DNA from: Actinomycetota bacterium
GTDB taxonomy: Bacteria > Actinomycetota > Acidimicrobiia > Spongiisociales > UBA11373
Direction of reading: 5' to 3'
NCBI GenBank assembly: GCA_020444505.1
Contig: JAHLKU010000011.1
Span: 1-59,310 of the forward strand
Length of the DNA stretch: 59,310 nt
Position numbers and translations under genes: made by a program. The notes under the pieces were generated by a model. The model ran no database searches. It worked only from the letters and a program-made list of their open reading frames with translations, and had not been told where the DNA came from. This document shows positions 26,899 through 35,790 of this stretch, piece after piece (within the stretch, counting starts at the first letter, position 1; each line of letters begins with the position of its first letter).

Positions 26899-27843
26899 AT
26901 GGAGAGGACCAGATGGGTGCTCGTCTCGGTGATGGTGCTGGGGCTCCTCGCGGCTTCCTGCTCCTCCACGACGCCGGCACCCGCGGCATCGTCGACGACG
27001 GCGCTCCCCGCACCCACACCCTCCGCCACGACGGTCCCCGTCGCAACCACCGCAGACGCCGTCCCCGCCCCGACGACGGCCGCCCCTGCGACGGCCACGA
27101 CCACCATGCCTCGGTCGGCGGCCCTCGTGGCCGACCACACCGCCGACCTCACGGCGATCCCCGACGACTGGTTGGCCGCGGCGGCCGGGAGCGTGGTGTG
27201 GGCCTACGGCTCGACCAGCCACGGGACCCAGCTCTGGGCGGGGGCGCAGCGTATGGCCGAGCTGCGGCCCGATCTGCCGTTTGCCGCAGGGTGGCGTCTC
27301 GTCCCGGCGCAGGGCGGCCTGTCGATGGCCTACGACGACGGCTGGTCGTGGGACCCCGGGTCGTTCGCCGACGAGGTGCGCTCGCTGCTGGCCGACGTGC
27401 CGGAGGCGACGGCGTTCATGTGGTCGTGGTGTGGTGAGTTGTCCGATCCCGGCACCGATGTCGACGCCTACCTGGAAGCGATGGCGGACCTGCAGGCCGA
27501 GTACCCCGGCGTGACGTTTGTCGTCATGACCGGCCACACGGACGGGGGGAGCGCCGCACTGGAGGCGGCGAACGGACGGATTCGCCGATGGGTCGACGCC
27601 ACCGGAGGGGTGCTGTTCGACTTCGCCGACATCGAGTCGTTCGACCCCGGCGGGACCGCCCACCCCGGCACCGACGACTCGTGCCCGTGGTGCGGGCCGT
27701 GGTGTGCCGGGCACCCGGAGGACTGTGCCGGGTGGGACGGCCTCGACTGCGCGCACACCCACCCGTTCAACTGCAGCCGGAAGGCGGAGGCGCTGTGGTG
27801 GCTGTCGGCCCGGCTGGCCGGATGGGACGGATCGGTTCCGTAG
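26899..27843 (+). CDS. Secreted lipoprotein, possible SGNH-type hydrolase
   Basis: A 314-aa lipoprotein. The signal ends in the lipobox LAASC, followed by an Ala/Thr/Pro-rich tether of about 50 residues. The globular part has [18 protein letters not shown] near its start, [11 protein letters not shown] in the middle and [19 protein letters not shown] at the end. These could be an SGNH-like Ser (block I), an Asn/Gly block and an Asp/His block V, but the fit is loose. Cys residues ([10 protein letters not shown]) suggest disulfides or a metal site. It is transcribed against its neighbours and shares a terminator with the anti-sigma gene. Confidence 0.65.
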   Translation: MERTRWVLVSVMVLGLLAASCSSTTPAPAASSTTALPAPTPSATTVPVATTADAVPAPTTAAPATATTTMPRSAALVADHTADLTAIPDDWLAAAAGSVVWAYGSTSHGTQLWAGAQRMAELRPDLPFAAGWRLVPAQGGLSMAYDDGWSWDPGSFADEVRSLLADVPEATAFMWSWCGELSDPGTDVDAYLEAMADLQAEYPGVTFVVMTGHTDGGSAALEAANGRIRRWVDATGGVLFDFADIESFDPGGTAHPGTDDSCPWCGPWCAGHPEDCAGWDGLDCAHTHPFNCSRKAEALWWLSARLAGWDGSVP

Positions 27844-27859
27844 CGGACGGCCGCTACGG
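27838..27859. terminator. Palindromic terminator containing both stop codons
   Basis: CCGTAGCGG-ACGG-CCGCTACGG is a perfect 9-bp stem. The TAG at 27841-27843 ends the rightward lipoprotein gene and the complementary TAG at 27854-27856 ends the leftward anti-sigma gene. Confidence 0.65.
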
Positions 27860-28729
27860 CAGGGTGATGACGACCGAGCAGTCCTCGGGGTCGAACGCCA
27901 CGAGGACGGTCCATGCCGCGTCCACGTACACGACCACGGCGAGGCCGTCGTCGATGGTCGCCGACACCTCGACGTACCCGGCACCCTCGCCGAGTGCCTT
28001 CTCGGCCTCGGCGCTGCAGTCGGCGGCGGCACGCACCGCCGGCTCGCCGTAGGCCTGGGCGGTCGCCTCCGGGCCCTGCTCGAACAGCGCACGCAGGCCC
28101 TCCTCGCCCTTCACCTCGGTGGCCGCGTCCTCTCCCTCCTCGGCGGTCGTGGTGGTGTCGGCGGCCGTGGTGGTGGTCATGGCCTCGGCCGAGCCGGCAA
28201 CCGGGGGGATGGTGCCGACGGTCGACTCCTCGGTGGGGGCGGGGGGCGTCTCCAGCATCTCCGTGGTGGCTTCACCGCCGTCGGTGGCGGTCGCCGAAGT
28301 GTCGGTGCCCTGCCGGCCCGCCTCGTCTTCGAAGACGGCGGCGACCGCGGAGGTGGTGCCGGCGGCGTCGTCGCTGCCGTCGGCGAGCATCAACCCCAGC
28401 ACCGGCACCGCCATGACGACCCCGGCGAGGCCGGCGGCGAACGCCAGCGCCGCCCACCGGGTGGGACGGCGGGAGGCGGGTGCCGCCGGGGAGGGAACCG
28501 CAGGCAGCGACAGGGCCCCGGCGACGGAGGCACGGAGGCCGGCGGACTCCTCGGCGGTCAGCGCCGCTGCGGGGAGGCCGGCGAGTGCGCCGAGGGCGGC
28601 ACGCTGGGAGGCCAGGTCGGCCGAGCACTCGGGGCATGCCGCGATCTCCGCCTCGGCGGAGGCGGCGAGGCCCTCGGCGAGAATCCCCTCGGCGAGGGCG
28701 GCGATGAGGTCGTGATCGTGGCTATGCAT
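27854..28729 (-). CDS. Membrane-anchored anti-sigma factor
   Basis: A 291-aa protein overlapping the ECF sigma gene by 8 nt. The N-terminal about 60 residues resemble an anti-sigma zinc-finger region with CPECSADL, but the His of the usual HxxxCxxC is Glu; His residues nearer the N-terminus (MHSHDHD) could substitute. A membrane helix follows (WAALAFAAGLAGVVMAVPVLGLML, about 113-136). The extracellular half is Thr/Ala/Glu-rich, then a small folded end containing CSAEAEKAL and DPEDCSVVITLP, with two Cys that may pair. It would hold the sigma factor at the membrane until an envelope or redox signal. A GTG at 28738 is an alternative start. Confidence 0.75.
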   Translation of the reverse strand: MHSHDHDLIAALAEGILAEGLAASAEAEIAACPECSADLASQRAALGALAGLPAAALTAEESAGLRASVAGALSLPAVPSPAAPASRRPTRWAALAFAAGLAGVVMAVPVLGLMLADGSDDAAGTTSAVAAVFEDEAGRQGTDTSATATDGGEATTEMLETPPAPTEESTVGTIPPVAGSAEAMTTTTAADTTTTAEEGEDAATEVKGEEGLRALFEQGPEATAQAYGEPAVRAAADCSAEAEKALGEGAGYVEVSATIDDGLAVVVYVDAAWTVLVAFDPEDCSVVITLP

Positions 28730-29303
28730 GTCGCTCACTGCTTCGATGCTCCGGACCGGCGCCCAGGTTCCCGAGAATCCCGGCCAGCAGCTTCCGGCCG
28801 CGGAAGACACGGCTCTTCACGGTGCCGACCGGGACCTCGAGGATATCGGCGACGGTCTGCAGCGCGAGGCCCTCGACGTCGGACAGCACCACCGCCGAGC
28901 GGAACTCGTCGGGGAGGCTGGCGAGCGCCGCCTCGAGGTCGGGCCGCAACTCGACGGCGGCGAGATGGTCGTCGGCCGTGCGGTCCGGCGGGTCGGTGGT
29001 CTCCGGCAGCGGGTCGGTGCGATGGCGCTTGGCGCGCCGGGCTGCGTCGTAGCAGGTGTTCACCGCCACCCGGTACAGCCAGGTGCTGAAGGCGGCGGTG
29101 CCGGAGAAGCGGTCGGCCTTGCGGAAGACGGTGACGAACGTCTCCTGGGTGGCGTCGAGGGCGGCGTCCCGGTCGCGCAGCATGCGCAGGCACACGCCGA
29201 ACACACGATCTTGGTGTGCTCTCATCAACTCGTCGAAGGCGGCGGTATCGCCCGTGAGGTACCGCTCGACGAGCGCCGCGTCCTGCTGGGCCCGATGCGT
29301 CAT
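28722..29303 (-). CDS. ECF sigma factor, SigM-like
   Basis: A 193-aa extracytoplasmic-function sigma factor. Region 2 shows FDELMRAHQDRVFGVCLRML and DATQETFVTVFRKADRF with STWLYRVAVNTCYDAARR; region 4 shows LPDEFRSAVVLSDVEGLALQ and VPVGTVKSRVFRGRKLL. Position next to trxB-trxA matches mycobacterial sigM, so a SigM-like role in envelope or oxidative stress is plausible but inferred. I start at the ATG at 29303, where TAACTT sits 7 nt upstream, indicating a leaderless transcript. The anti-sigma gene overlaps its end. Confidence 0.93.
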   Translation of the reverse strand: MTHRAQQDAALVERYLTGDTAAFDELMRAHQDRVFGVCLRMLRDRDAALDATQETFVTVFRKADRFSGTAAFSTWLYRVAVNTCYDAARRAKRHRTDPLPETTDPPDRTADDHLAAVELRPDLEAALASLPDEFRSAVVLSDVEGLALQTVADILEVPVGTVKSRVFRGRKLLAGILGNLGAGPEHRSSERHA

Positions 29304-29310
29304 CCGGGTC

Positions 29311-29316
29311 AAGTTA
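29311..29316 (-). promoter_or_regulatory. -10 box TAACTT, leaderless start
   Basis: TAACTT on the minus strand lies 7 nt before the sigma factor ATG at 29303. It may be recognised by the housekeeping sigma factor; no ECF-type -35 GGAAC is obvious. Confidence 0.45.
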
Positions 29317-29346
29317 CACCGGCTGGGATGCCGGGGCGCCGGCCCC

Positions 29347-30177
29347 TCAGGCCATCCGGTACACGACGCCGAGGGCGCCCGGGCCGGCATGGGTCCCGAC
29401 GATGGGCCCGATGCGCATCACCAGGGGCTCGGAACCGTGGACGGCCGCGACGTCGGCGAGGAACCCATCCAGATCGGCCGCCTCGCTGTGGATGACCCCG
29501 AGGCGGGCGACGGTGCCCTCCAACCCCTTCAGGTGGTCGAGCACGTCGTCGACGGCGCGCTTGCGGGTGCGCACCCGCCCCGCTGCGGTGACGGCACCTC
29601 CCTCGAAGGAGATGATCGGCTTCACGTCGAGGAGCCCGCCTACGAAGGCGGCGGCGGTGCCGATCCGGCCGCCCCGCTTGAGGAACTCCAGGGTGTCGAG
29701 GGTGGCGTACAGCGAGGTCGCCGCGCATGCCGCCCCTGCGACCTCGGCGACACCGTCGATGTCGCCGCCGGCCTCCGCGGCCTCGGCGGCCTCCAGCACG
29801 GCCAGCCCGAGCGCCCCGGAGACGAGCCGGCTGTCGATGACCCGCACCGGGATGCCATCCCACGCCTCGGCGGCGAGGGTGGCCGACTGGTGCGTGGCGC
29901 TGATGGCCGACGACATGCAGAGCACCACGATGCCGTCGGCGCCCTCGGCCTGCAGGCGCTCGTAGGCGTCGGTGAACTGGCCCACCGACGGGGCGGCCGT
30001 CTGCGGCGTGACGTCGCCGCCGAGCAGCTTCTCCCAGAACTCGTCGATGGTCAGGTCGGTGCGGTCCAGATAGTCGGTGTCGCCGAAGCGGACGGTGAGG
30101 CCGACGATGTGGATGCGGTGCCGGTCGAGGAGCGCCTCGGCCAGGTCGCAGCCGGAGTCGGTGATGATGCGGATCAT
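29347..30177 (-). CDS. DegV family fatty-acid-binding protein
   Basis: A 276-aa DegV protein. Family features are the opening IRIITDSGCDLAEALL, the PSVGQFTDAYERL segment, LCMSSAISATHQSA and LKRGGRIG followed by VKPIISFEGG. Characterised homologues bind a fatty acid and, as FakB, present it to a kinase for phospholipid synthesis; no FakA partner is seen in this window. The ATG at 30177 follows GGGAGG. It stands alone behind the sigma factor promoter. Confidence 0.93.
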   Translation of the reverse strand: MIRIITDSGCDLAEALLDRHRIHIVGLTVRFGDTDYLDRTDLTIDEFWEKLLGGDVTPQTAAPSVGQFTDAYERLQAEGADGIVVLCMSSAISATHQSATLAAEAWDGIPVRVIDSRLVSGALGLAVLEAAEAAEAGGDIDGVAEVAGAACAATSLYATLDTLEFLKRGGRIGTAAAFVGGLLDVKPIISFEGGAVTAAGRVRTRKRAVDDVLDHLKGLEGTVARLGVIHSEAADLDGFLADVAAVHGSEPLVMRIGPIVGTHAGPGALGVVYRMA

Positions 30178-30225
30178 TGATCCCTCCCAGATCGGCTCCA
30201 CTCTCGCAGCAGCGTCGCCGTCCTG

Positions 30226-30936
30226 CTACCCGGCCTTCAGCACCGCCAGCGGTTCGGAGAGCACCTCGAAGCCCTCGGTCTCGTACAGGCCGATGGCAGG
30301 CACGTTGTCGCGTTGCGTGTTCAGCATCAACGAGCGGGCGCCCTCCCGGGCCGCCCATCGCGCCGCGGCCCGGACCAGCGACCGGCCCACCCCCTTGCCC
30401 TGGGAGGCGGGGTCGACGGCGAGGCGCTGCAGGTACGCGATCGTCACGCCCACCCCGGTGACGGCGAACCCGGACAGGCCGCCTCCGGCCTTGCGGACCA
30501 CGTGGATGGCGGCGCGGCGGGTGGACGACACGGCTTCGTCCATGGCGTGACGGTCGAATCGCCAGAACTCGTCGAAGGCGGCCGCGTCGATGCGCAACGC
30601 CTCGCGGAGGTCGGCCGGGCCGCCGGCGACCACCAGGCGGTCGGGGGCGCGGGCGGCGCCCAGGTCGAGGCGCAGCAGGGCGAGTTGCGCATGGGGCCGG
30701 AAGCCGGCCTCCCTCCAGATGCGCTGGGCCGATTCGGGCAGGGGCGGGGACAGCACCCCCGGCGCCCCGAGCTCGGCCACGGCCTCGACGCACTCGGCGA
30801 TGAAGGCGGCGTTGCCGCGCTGCAGGCGGAGGTGGGCGAGGGGGACCGCGTCGTTCCATGGGCGCGCATCGGCGCGCGCCCAGCCCTTGCGGAGTGCGAC
30901 GGGCGCCGGCCAATCCCCGGTGACGCGGACCTTCAT
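30226..30936 (-). CDS. GNAT family N-acetyltransferase with two-domain layout
   Basis: A 236-aa acetyltransferase whose C-terminal half carries the acetyl-CoA loop in YLQRLAVDPASQGKGVGRSL and the end motif LNTQRDNVPAIGLYETEGF. The N-terminal half (about 1-95) looks like a degenerate GNAT-type strand/helix region ending in HAQLALLRLDL. The layout recalls RimI- or mycothiol-synthase-like proteins but is too short for MshD. The ATG at 30936 has TACCAT 8 nt upstream, so it is probably leaderless. Confidence 0.85.
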   Translation of the reverse strand: MKVRVTGDWPAPVALRKGWARADARPWNDAVPLAHLRLQRGNAAFIAECVEAVAELGAPGVLSPPLPESAQRIWREAGFRPHAQLALLRLDLGAARAPDRLVVAGGPADLREALRIDAAAFDEFWRFDRHAMDEAVSSTRRAAIHVVRKAGGGLSGFAVTGVGVTIAYLQRLAVDPASQGKGVGRSLVRAAARWAAREGARSLMLNTQRDNVPAIGLYETEGFEVLSEPLAVLKAG

Positions 30937-30944
30937 GGAGCGCG

Positions 30945-30950
30945 ATGGTA
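30945..30950 (-). promoter_or_regulatory. -10 box TACCAT, leaderless start
   Basis: TACCAT on the minus strand lies 8 nt before the ATG at 30936. Confidence 0.5.
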
Positions 30951-31017
30951 GGCCCGCGCGAGAGGGCCCCCGCCGGGTGGCGGGAGGGCTCCCGTGCCCC
31001 GGTAGGGTTCGGACGGA

Positions 31018-32031
31018 ATGCGGGTGCTCCTCTACCACCACGATGTCTTCGCCCACCACGACACCGGGCCCTGGCACCCCGAGCGTCCCGAGCGTCTTCC
31101 CGCGCTGATCGCCGGCGTCGAGGGGTCGGGACTGGAGGTGATCCGCAGGGAGCCTCCGCTCGCCACCTTCGATCAGTTGTCGGTGATCCACTCGCTCGAC
31201 TACATCCGCAAGGTGGAGGCGTTCTGCCTCACCGGGGGAGGGGCGCTCGACGCCGACACGGTGGTCAGCGAGGACTCGTGGGAGGCGGCGCTGCGTTCGG
31301 CAGGCGCCGGCCCGGCCGCCACGAGGGCGCTCCGGGACGGGGATGCCGAGTGCGCCTTCCTGGCGGTACGGCCGCCCGGCCACCACGCCCGCACCGCCCA
31401 GGCGATGGGGTTCTGCCTGTTCAACAACATCGCCGTCACCGCCGCCGTTCTGGCGGCCGAGGGTGAGCGGGTGGCGATCGTCGACTGGGACGTCCACCAC
31501 GGCAACGGCACCCAGGAGACCTTCTACGAGTCCGGCGACGTGATCTACCTGTCGCTGCACGAATTCCCGTTCTACCCCGGCACCGGGTGGCTGGACGAGG
31601 ACGGCGATCAGGACGGGGCCGGGCACATCGTCAACCTGCCGTTCCCCCCGCAGACCGGCGGCGACGTGTACGCCGATGCCTTCGAGCAGGTGATCGTGCC
31701 GGTGCTGCGGGAGTTCGATCCGCACTGGGTGCTGGTCAGCAGCGGCTTCGACGCCCACCGCGACGACCCGCTGGCCGACCAGATGCTGGTGTCGGCCGAC
31801 TACGGCCGGATGGCGGCGGCCGTCGCCTCGGTGGCGCCGGCGTCGCGGACGGTGTTCTTCCTCGAGGGCGGCTACGACCTGGCGGCGATCGAGGCCTCGT
31901 CGGCCGCGGCGCTGCAGGGGACGGCGGGCCTGCCGTACACGGACGAGGAGCCGCTCCGCTCGCCGGTGCGATCCCACCAGATCCTCAGGCTGATGGCGGC
32001 CAAGGTGGCCCGCGACTGGGGCCTCTCCTAG
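31018..32031 (+). CDS. Histone deacetylase family protein
   Basis: A 337-aa member of the arginase/deacetylase superfamily (AcuC/HdaH/acetylpolyamine amidohydrolase). The active-site His pair is in RPPGHH (118-123), and the zinc ligands in DWDVHHGNG (Asp158, His160) and in SSGFDAHRDDP (Asp245). The N-terminal HPERPERLPALI is typical of class II-like bacterial enzymes. It deacetylates lysine or polyamine substrates; which one is unknown. TAGGGT at 31003-31008 lies 9 nt before the ATG, nearly leaderless spacing. PilT follows 49 nt downstream. Confidence 0.93.
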   Translation: MRVLLYHHDVFAHHDTGPWHPERPERLPALIAGVEGSGLEVIRREPPLATFDQLSVIHSLDYIRKVEAFCLTGGGALDADTVVSEDSWEAALRSAGAGPAATRALRDGDAECAFLAVRPPGHHARTAQAMGFCLFNNIAVTAAVLAAEGERVAIVDWDVHHGNGTQETFYESGDVIYLSLHEFPFYPGTGWLDEDGDQDGAGHIVNLPFPPQTGGDVYADAFEQVIVPVLREFDPHWVLVSSGFDAHRDDPLADQMLVSADYGRMAAAVASVAPASRTVFFLEGGYDLAAIEASSAAALQGTAGLPYTDEEPLRSPVRSHQILRLMAAKVARDWGLS

Positions 32032-32080
32032 GCGCGTCGTCCCATCAAGGCGCGGGCAGAACCGGCCGATACCACTCGGC

Positions 32081-33169
32081 GTGACCGGATCGAACGACCT
32101 CGACGCATTGCTGGAGTGGGCGCGCAAGGCCGGCGCCTCCGACCTGCACCTCCGCGGCGGACGGCCGCCCATCGTGCGCGTCGACGGCCGCCTGGCCGCC
32201 GGCGACGGCGCCGCGCTCACCGATGAGGCGATCGACCGGATGGTGGACGCGATCATGCCGGACCACCTCCGGGTCCCCTACAAGGAGGAGCACGAGGCCG
32301 ACTTCGGGTTCGGCGGCGCCGGGCAGGGCCGCTTCCGCGTGAACGTCTTCCGCCAGCGGGGCCGCACCACGGTGGCCGTCCGCGCCCTGCGGGAGCCGAG
32401 CGGCAGCATGGCCGCGCTCGGGCTGCCCCCGGTGCTGGAGCGCCTGGCTGCCGAGCCGCGCGGGCTGATCCTGGTGACCGGCCCGACCGGCGCCGGCAAG
32501 ACCACCACGCTCGCCGCGCTCATCGACCTGATCAACCGCACCCGGCCGTGCAACATCATCACCATCGAGGATCCCATCGAGATCGTCCATCAGGACAAGC
32601 TGGCCATGGTCAGCCAGCGCGAGGTGGGGGTGGACACTGCCGGGTTCGCCGAGGCGCTCCGCCGGGTGCTGCGGCAGGACCCCGACGTGATCCTGGTGGG
32701 GGAGATGCGCGACATGGAGACGGTGGACGCCGCCCTCACCGCGGCAGAGACCGGCCACCTGGTGCTCTCCACCCTCCACACCCTGGACGCCGTCGAGACG
32801 GTCAACCGGGTGCTCGACTTCTTCCCCAGCGAACTGCAGCGGCAGGTGCGCTTGCTGCTGGCCGGGTCGCTGCGGGCCGTGATCAGCCAGCGCCTCCTCA
32901 CCCGCAAGGACGGCGGGGGCATGGTGCCGGCGGTGGAGGTGCTCATCAACACCGACCGCGCCGCGGAGCGCATCAGCGATCCCGCCACCACGTCGCAGTT
33001 GTACGACGTGATCGCAGAGGGCGATTTCTACGGCATGGTGACGTTCGACGAGTCGATCCTCACCCTGCTGGCCGACGGGGTCATCACGTTCGAAGAGGCG
33101 ATGCGCCACGCCACCAAGCCGTCCGACCTCAAGGTGACCGCGCACCGCCGGGGCCTGATCCCCACCTAG
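32081..33169 (+). CDS. pilT: PilT family retraction ATPase
   Basis: A 362-aa hexameric secretion ATPase. The N-terminal PAS-like region starts ASDLHLRGGRPPIVRVDGRL; Walker A GPTGAGKTT is at about 134-142, the Asp and His boxes follow, and Walker B is QDPDVILVGEMRD. The AIRNLIRE-type C-terminal motif of canonical PilT is not seen. PilT powers retraction of type IV pili, but no pilin, PilB or PilC gene is nearby, so it is either distant from its partners or serves another machine. The GTG at 32081 has no clear ribosome binding site. Confidence 0.93.
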   Translation: MTGSNDLDALLEWARKAGASDLHLRGGRPPIVRVDGRLAAGDGAALTDEAIDRMVDAIMPDHLRVPYKEEHEADFGFGGAGQGRFRVNVFRQRGRTTVAVRALREPSGSMAALGLPPVLERLAAEPRGLILVTGPTGAGKTTTLAALIDLINRTRPCNIITIEDPIEIVHQDKLAMVSQREVGVDTAGFAEALRRVLRQDPDVILVGEMRDMETVDAALTAAETGHLVLSTLHTLDAVETVNRVLDFFPSELQRQVRLLLAGSLRAVISQRLLTRKDGGGMVPAVEVLINTDRAAERISDPATTSQLYDVIAEGDFYGMVTFDESILTLLADGVITFEEAMRHATKPSDLKVTAHRRGLIPT

Positions 33170-33199
33170 GCGCGGCTCGGACCCCTCCCTGCCTCCCGG

Positions 33200-33205
33200 T
33201 ACGAT
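33200..33205 (+). promoter_or_regulatory. -10 box TACGAT, leaderless start
   Basis: TACGAT lies 6 nt before the ATG at 33212. Confidence 0.55.
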
Positions 33206-33211
33206 CCGGGC

Positions 33212-34609
33212 ATGATCCCCGCCCGCATCGAGCACCTCGTGCGCGCCGGGTCGCCGGCGGCCACGCTGGCGGATCGGTTCGCCGACGCCGGCCACGACCT
33301 TTACCTGGTGGGCGGCAGCGTGCGCGACGCGCTGCTGGACCGGATGTCGCCCGACCTGGACTACGCCACCGACGCCCGCCCCGACGAGATCGAGGCGATC
33401 GTGCGGGGCTGGGCGGACACGGTGTTCACCGTCGGCGCCCGGTTCGGGACCGTGGGGGCGGTGACGGACGGCGTCACCCATGAGATCACCACGTTCCGCA
33501 GCGAGGTGTACCGGGACGAGAGCCGCAAGCCGGTCGTCACGTTCGGCGACGACCTCGACACCGACCTGTCGCGGCGCGACTTCGCGGTGAACGCGATGGC
33601 GCTGCGGCTGCGGCCGGAGCCGGAGATGATCGACCCCCACGGCGGCCTCGCCGACCTGGCGGCTGGCGTGCTGCGCACGCCGCTCGACCCGGGCGTGTCG
33701 TTCGGCGACGACCCGTTGCGGATGCTGCGCCTGTTCCGGTTCGTGTCGGTGCTCGGCTTCACCCCCGACCCGGAAGCGGTCGCCGCCGTCATGGCGATGC
33801 GGGAGCGCCTCGCCATCGTCAGCCCGGAGCGCATCCGGGACGAGTTCGTGCGGCTGATGGTGGGCGACCACGTCACCGAGGCCCTCGAGGGGCTCGCCCG
33901 GTCGGGGCTCAACGAGGAGTTCCTGCCCGAACTGGCCGGCCTCGCCACCCTCGGCGACCCGCTGCACCGGCACAAGGACGTGCTGGCGCACACCATCGCC
34001 GTCGTCGCCAAGACGCCGCCCGAGCCCATCGTGCGCCTGGCGGCCCTGTTCCACGACGTCGGCAAGCCCGACACCCGCGAGTTCGGCCGGGGCACGGTGA
34101 CGTTCCACCACCACGAGGTGGTGGGGGCGCGGATGACCAGGGCCCGGATGAAGGCGCTGCGGTTCAGCAACGACGAGATCGACGACGTCGCGCGTCTCGT
34201 CTACCTCCACATGCGTCCCCACACCTTCAAGATGGGATGGACCGATCGGGCGGTCCGCCGCTACGTGCGCGACGCCGGGCCGCTGCTGGACCGCCTCAAC
34301 ACCCTGGTGCGCTGCGACGTCACCACCCGCAACCCGAAGCGGGAGCGGGCCATCCTGCGCCGCATCGACGAACTGGAGGAGCGCATCGCCGATCTCCGGG
34401 AGCGCGAGGAACTCGACGCGATCCGCCCGCCCATCGACGGCAACCGGGTGATGGCGTTCCTGGGCATCGGCCCCGGCCCTCTGGTCGGCGAGGCCATGCG
34501 GATGCTGCTGGAGCACCGGCTCGACGAGGGGCCGTACTCCGAGGACGAGGCGCTCGGCCTGCTGAGGTCCTGGGCCGGGGAGCGGGGCATCGAGGTGAGC
34601 GGCGAGTGA
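33212..34609 (+). CDS. cca: CCA tRNA nucleotidyltransferase
   Basis: A 465-aa class II nucleotidyltransferase with HD domain, like mycobacterial PcnA, which lies in the same chromosomal neighbourhood. The head domain shows YLVGGSVRDALLDRMSPDLD, with RRDFAVNAMAL and a nucleotide-selecting segment after it. The HD phosphohydrolase part shows HTIAVVAKTPPEP and ALFHDVGKPDTRE. It adds CCA to tRNA 3' ends. Apparently leaderless. Its TGA overlaps the start of the aminotransferase gene. Confidence 0.95.
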   Translation: MIPARIEHLVRAGSPAATLADRFADAGHDLYLVGGSVRDALLDRMSPDLDYATDARPDEIEAIVRGWADTVFTVGARFGTVGAVTDGVTHEITTFRSEVYRDESRKPVVTFGDDLDTDLSRRDFAVNAMALRLRPEPEMIDPHGGLADLAAGVLRTPLDPGVSFGDDPLRMLRLFRFVSVLGFTPDPEAVAAVMAMRERLAIVSPERIRDEFVRLMVGDHVTEALEGLARSGLNEEFLPELAGLATLGDPLHRHKDVLAHTIAVVAKTPPEPIVRLAALFHDVGKPDTREFGRGTVTFHHHEVVGARMTRARMKALRFSNDEIDDVARLVYLHMRPHTFKMGWTDRAVRRYVRDAGPLLDRLNTLVRCDVTTRNPKRERAILRRIDELEERIADLREREELDAIRPPIDGNRVMAFLGIGPGPLVGEAMRMLLEHRLDEGPYSEDEALGLLRSWAGERGIEVSGE

Positions 34610-35781
34610 CGGCTGCCTTCGACGTGGCCGCGGCCCGCGCCGCCACCCCCGGCTGCGCCGCCGGCGTGTACCTGGACAACGCCGGGGCGGCGCTGATGAC
34701 CCGGCGGGTGCTCGATGCCCAGGTGGAGCATCTGGAACTGGAGGGGCGGATCGGCGGCTACGCCGCCGCCCGGGAGCGGCACGCAGAGGTGGCCGCCGTG
34801 TACGAGTCACTGGGCGGGGTGGTCGGTGCCCCCGCCGCATCCATCGCCCTGGTGGAGAACGCCACCGCCGCCTGGCATCAGGCGTTCGGGTCGATCCCGC
34901 TGCAGCGGGGGGACGCCGTCATCACCTGCGAGGCCGAGTACGGCGCCAACTACGTGTCGCTGCTGAAGGCCCGCGACGAGCGGGGCATCGAGATCCTGGT
35001 GGCGCCGCCGGACGGCAGCGGGCAGGTGGATGTGGAGGCCCTCGCCGGCCTGGTGGACGGTCGCACCAGGTTGATCGCCGTCTCCCACGTCCCCACCAAC
35101 GGCGGCTTGGTGAACCCGGCGGAGGGCATCGGCGCCGTCGCCCGCCGCACCGGGGTGCCGTTCCTGCTGGACGCCGCCCAATCGGTGGGCCAGATTGACC
35201 TCGACGTGGGGCGCCTCGGGTGCGACTTCCTGGTGGGGACGGGACGCAAGTTCCTGCGCGGCCCCCGCGGCACCGGGTTCCTGTACGCGAGCCCCCGAGT
35301 GCTGGCCGAGACGGTGCCGCCCGCCGTGGACCACTTCGGGGCGCGCTGGGTGGCGCCCGACCGCTATGAGATGCGTCCCGATGCCCGCCGCTACGAGAAC
35401 TGGGAGTTCAACCACGCCGCCGTCCTCGGCCTCGGCGCCGCCGTGGACGAGGCGCTCGCCATCGGCATCCCGGTGGTGGAGCAGCGGGTGACGGCCCTGG
35501 CTGCATCGCTGCGGGAGCGCCTGGCTGCGGCCGGCCTCGAGACCTTCGACCTGGGGGAGCGGCGCTGCGGCATCGTCACCACCCGCGTCCCGGGCCGGGA
35601 GGCGGCGGATGTGCAGGAGGCGCTCGCCGGGCAGGGCATCACCGTGGGGGTCACCACCCCCGGCTCCACCCTCCTCGACGCCGGGCGACGCGGCCTCGGC
35701 GACCTGCTGCGTCTGTCGGTGCACGTCTTCACCACCGACGACGACCTCGACGCCGCGGTGGAGGCCCTGGGCCGTTCGTAG
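34606..35781 (+). CDS. Class V aminotransferase, cysteine desulfurase-like
   Basis: A 391-aa PLP enzyme. It opens with the family segment GVYLDNAGAALMTRRVLDA and has the cofactor pocket HVPTNGGLVNPAEGI, the PLP-binding Asp in LLDAAQSVGQIDLDV, and the Schiff-base Lys in GTGRKFLRGPRGTGFLY. The closest groups are the isopenicillin-N-epimerase/EgtE-like and SufS-like branches. The GTG at 34606 overlaps the cca stop by 4 nt. The substrate cannot be fixed; no obvious persulfide-loop Cys of SufS type is seen. Confidence 0.88.
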   Translation: MTAAFDVAAARAATPGCAAGVYLDNAGAALMTRRVLDAQVEHLELEGRIGGYAAARERHAEVAAVYESLGGVVGAPAASIALVENATAAWHQAFGSIPLQRGDAVITCEAEYGANYVSLLKARDERGIEILVAPPDGSGQVDVEALAGLVDGRTRLIAVSHVPTNGGLVNPAEGIGAVARRTGVPFLLDAAQSVGQIDLDVGRLGCDFLVGTGRKFLRGPRGTGFLYASPRVLAETVPPAVDHFGARWVAPDRYEMRPDARRYENWEFNHAAVLGLGAAVDEALAIGIPVVEQRVTALAASLRERLAAAGLETFDLGERRCGIVTTRVPGREAADVQEALAGQGITVGVTTPGSTLLDAGRRGLGDLLRLSVHVFTTDDDLDAAVEALGRS

Positions 35782-35790
35782 GCCCCGCGT

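Noticed and set aside
34047-34062. TGTTCCACGACGTCGG as a possible parS
   Set aside because: Only the left half matches parS, and it encodes the conserved HD motif FHDVGK of the CCA enzyme.
32045-34840. A 931-codon minus-strand frame opposite pilT and cca
   Set aside because: It covers two well-supported plus-strand genes and has the composition typical of antisense frames in GC-rich DNA.
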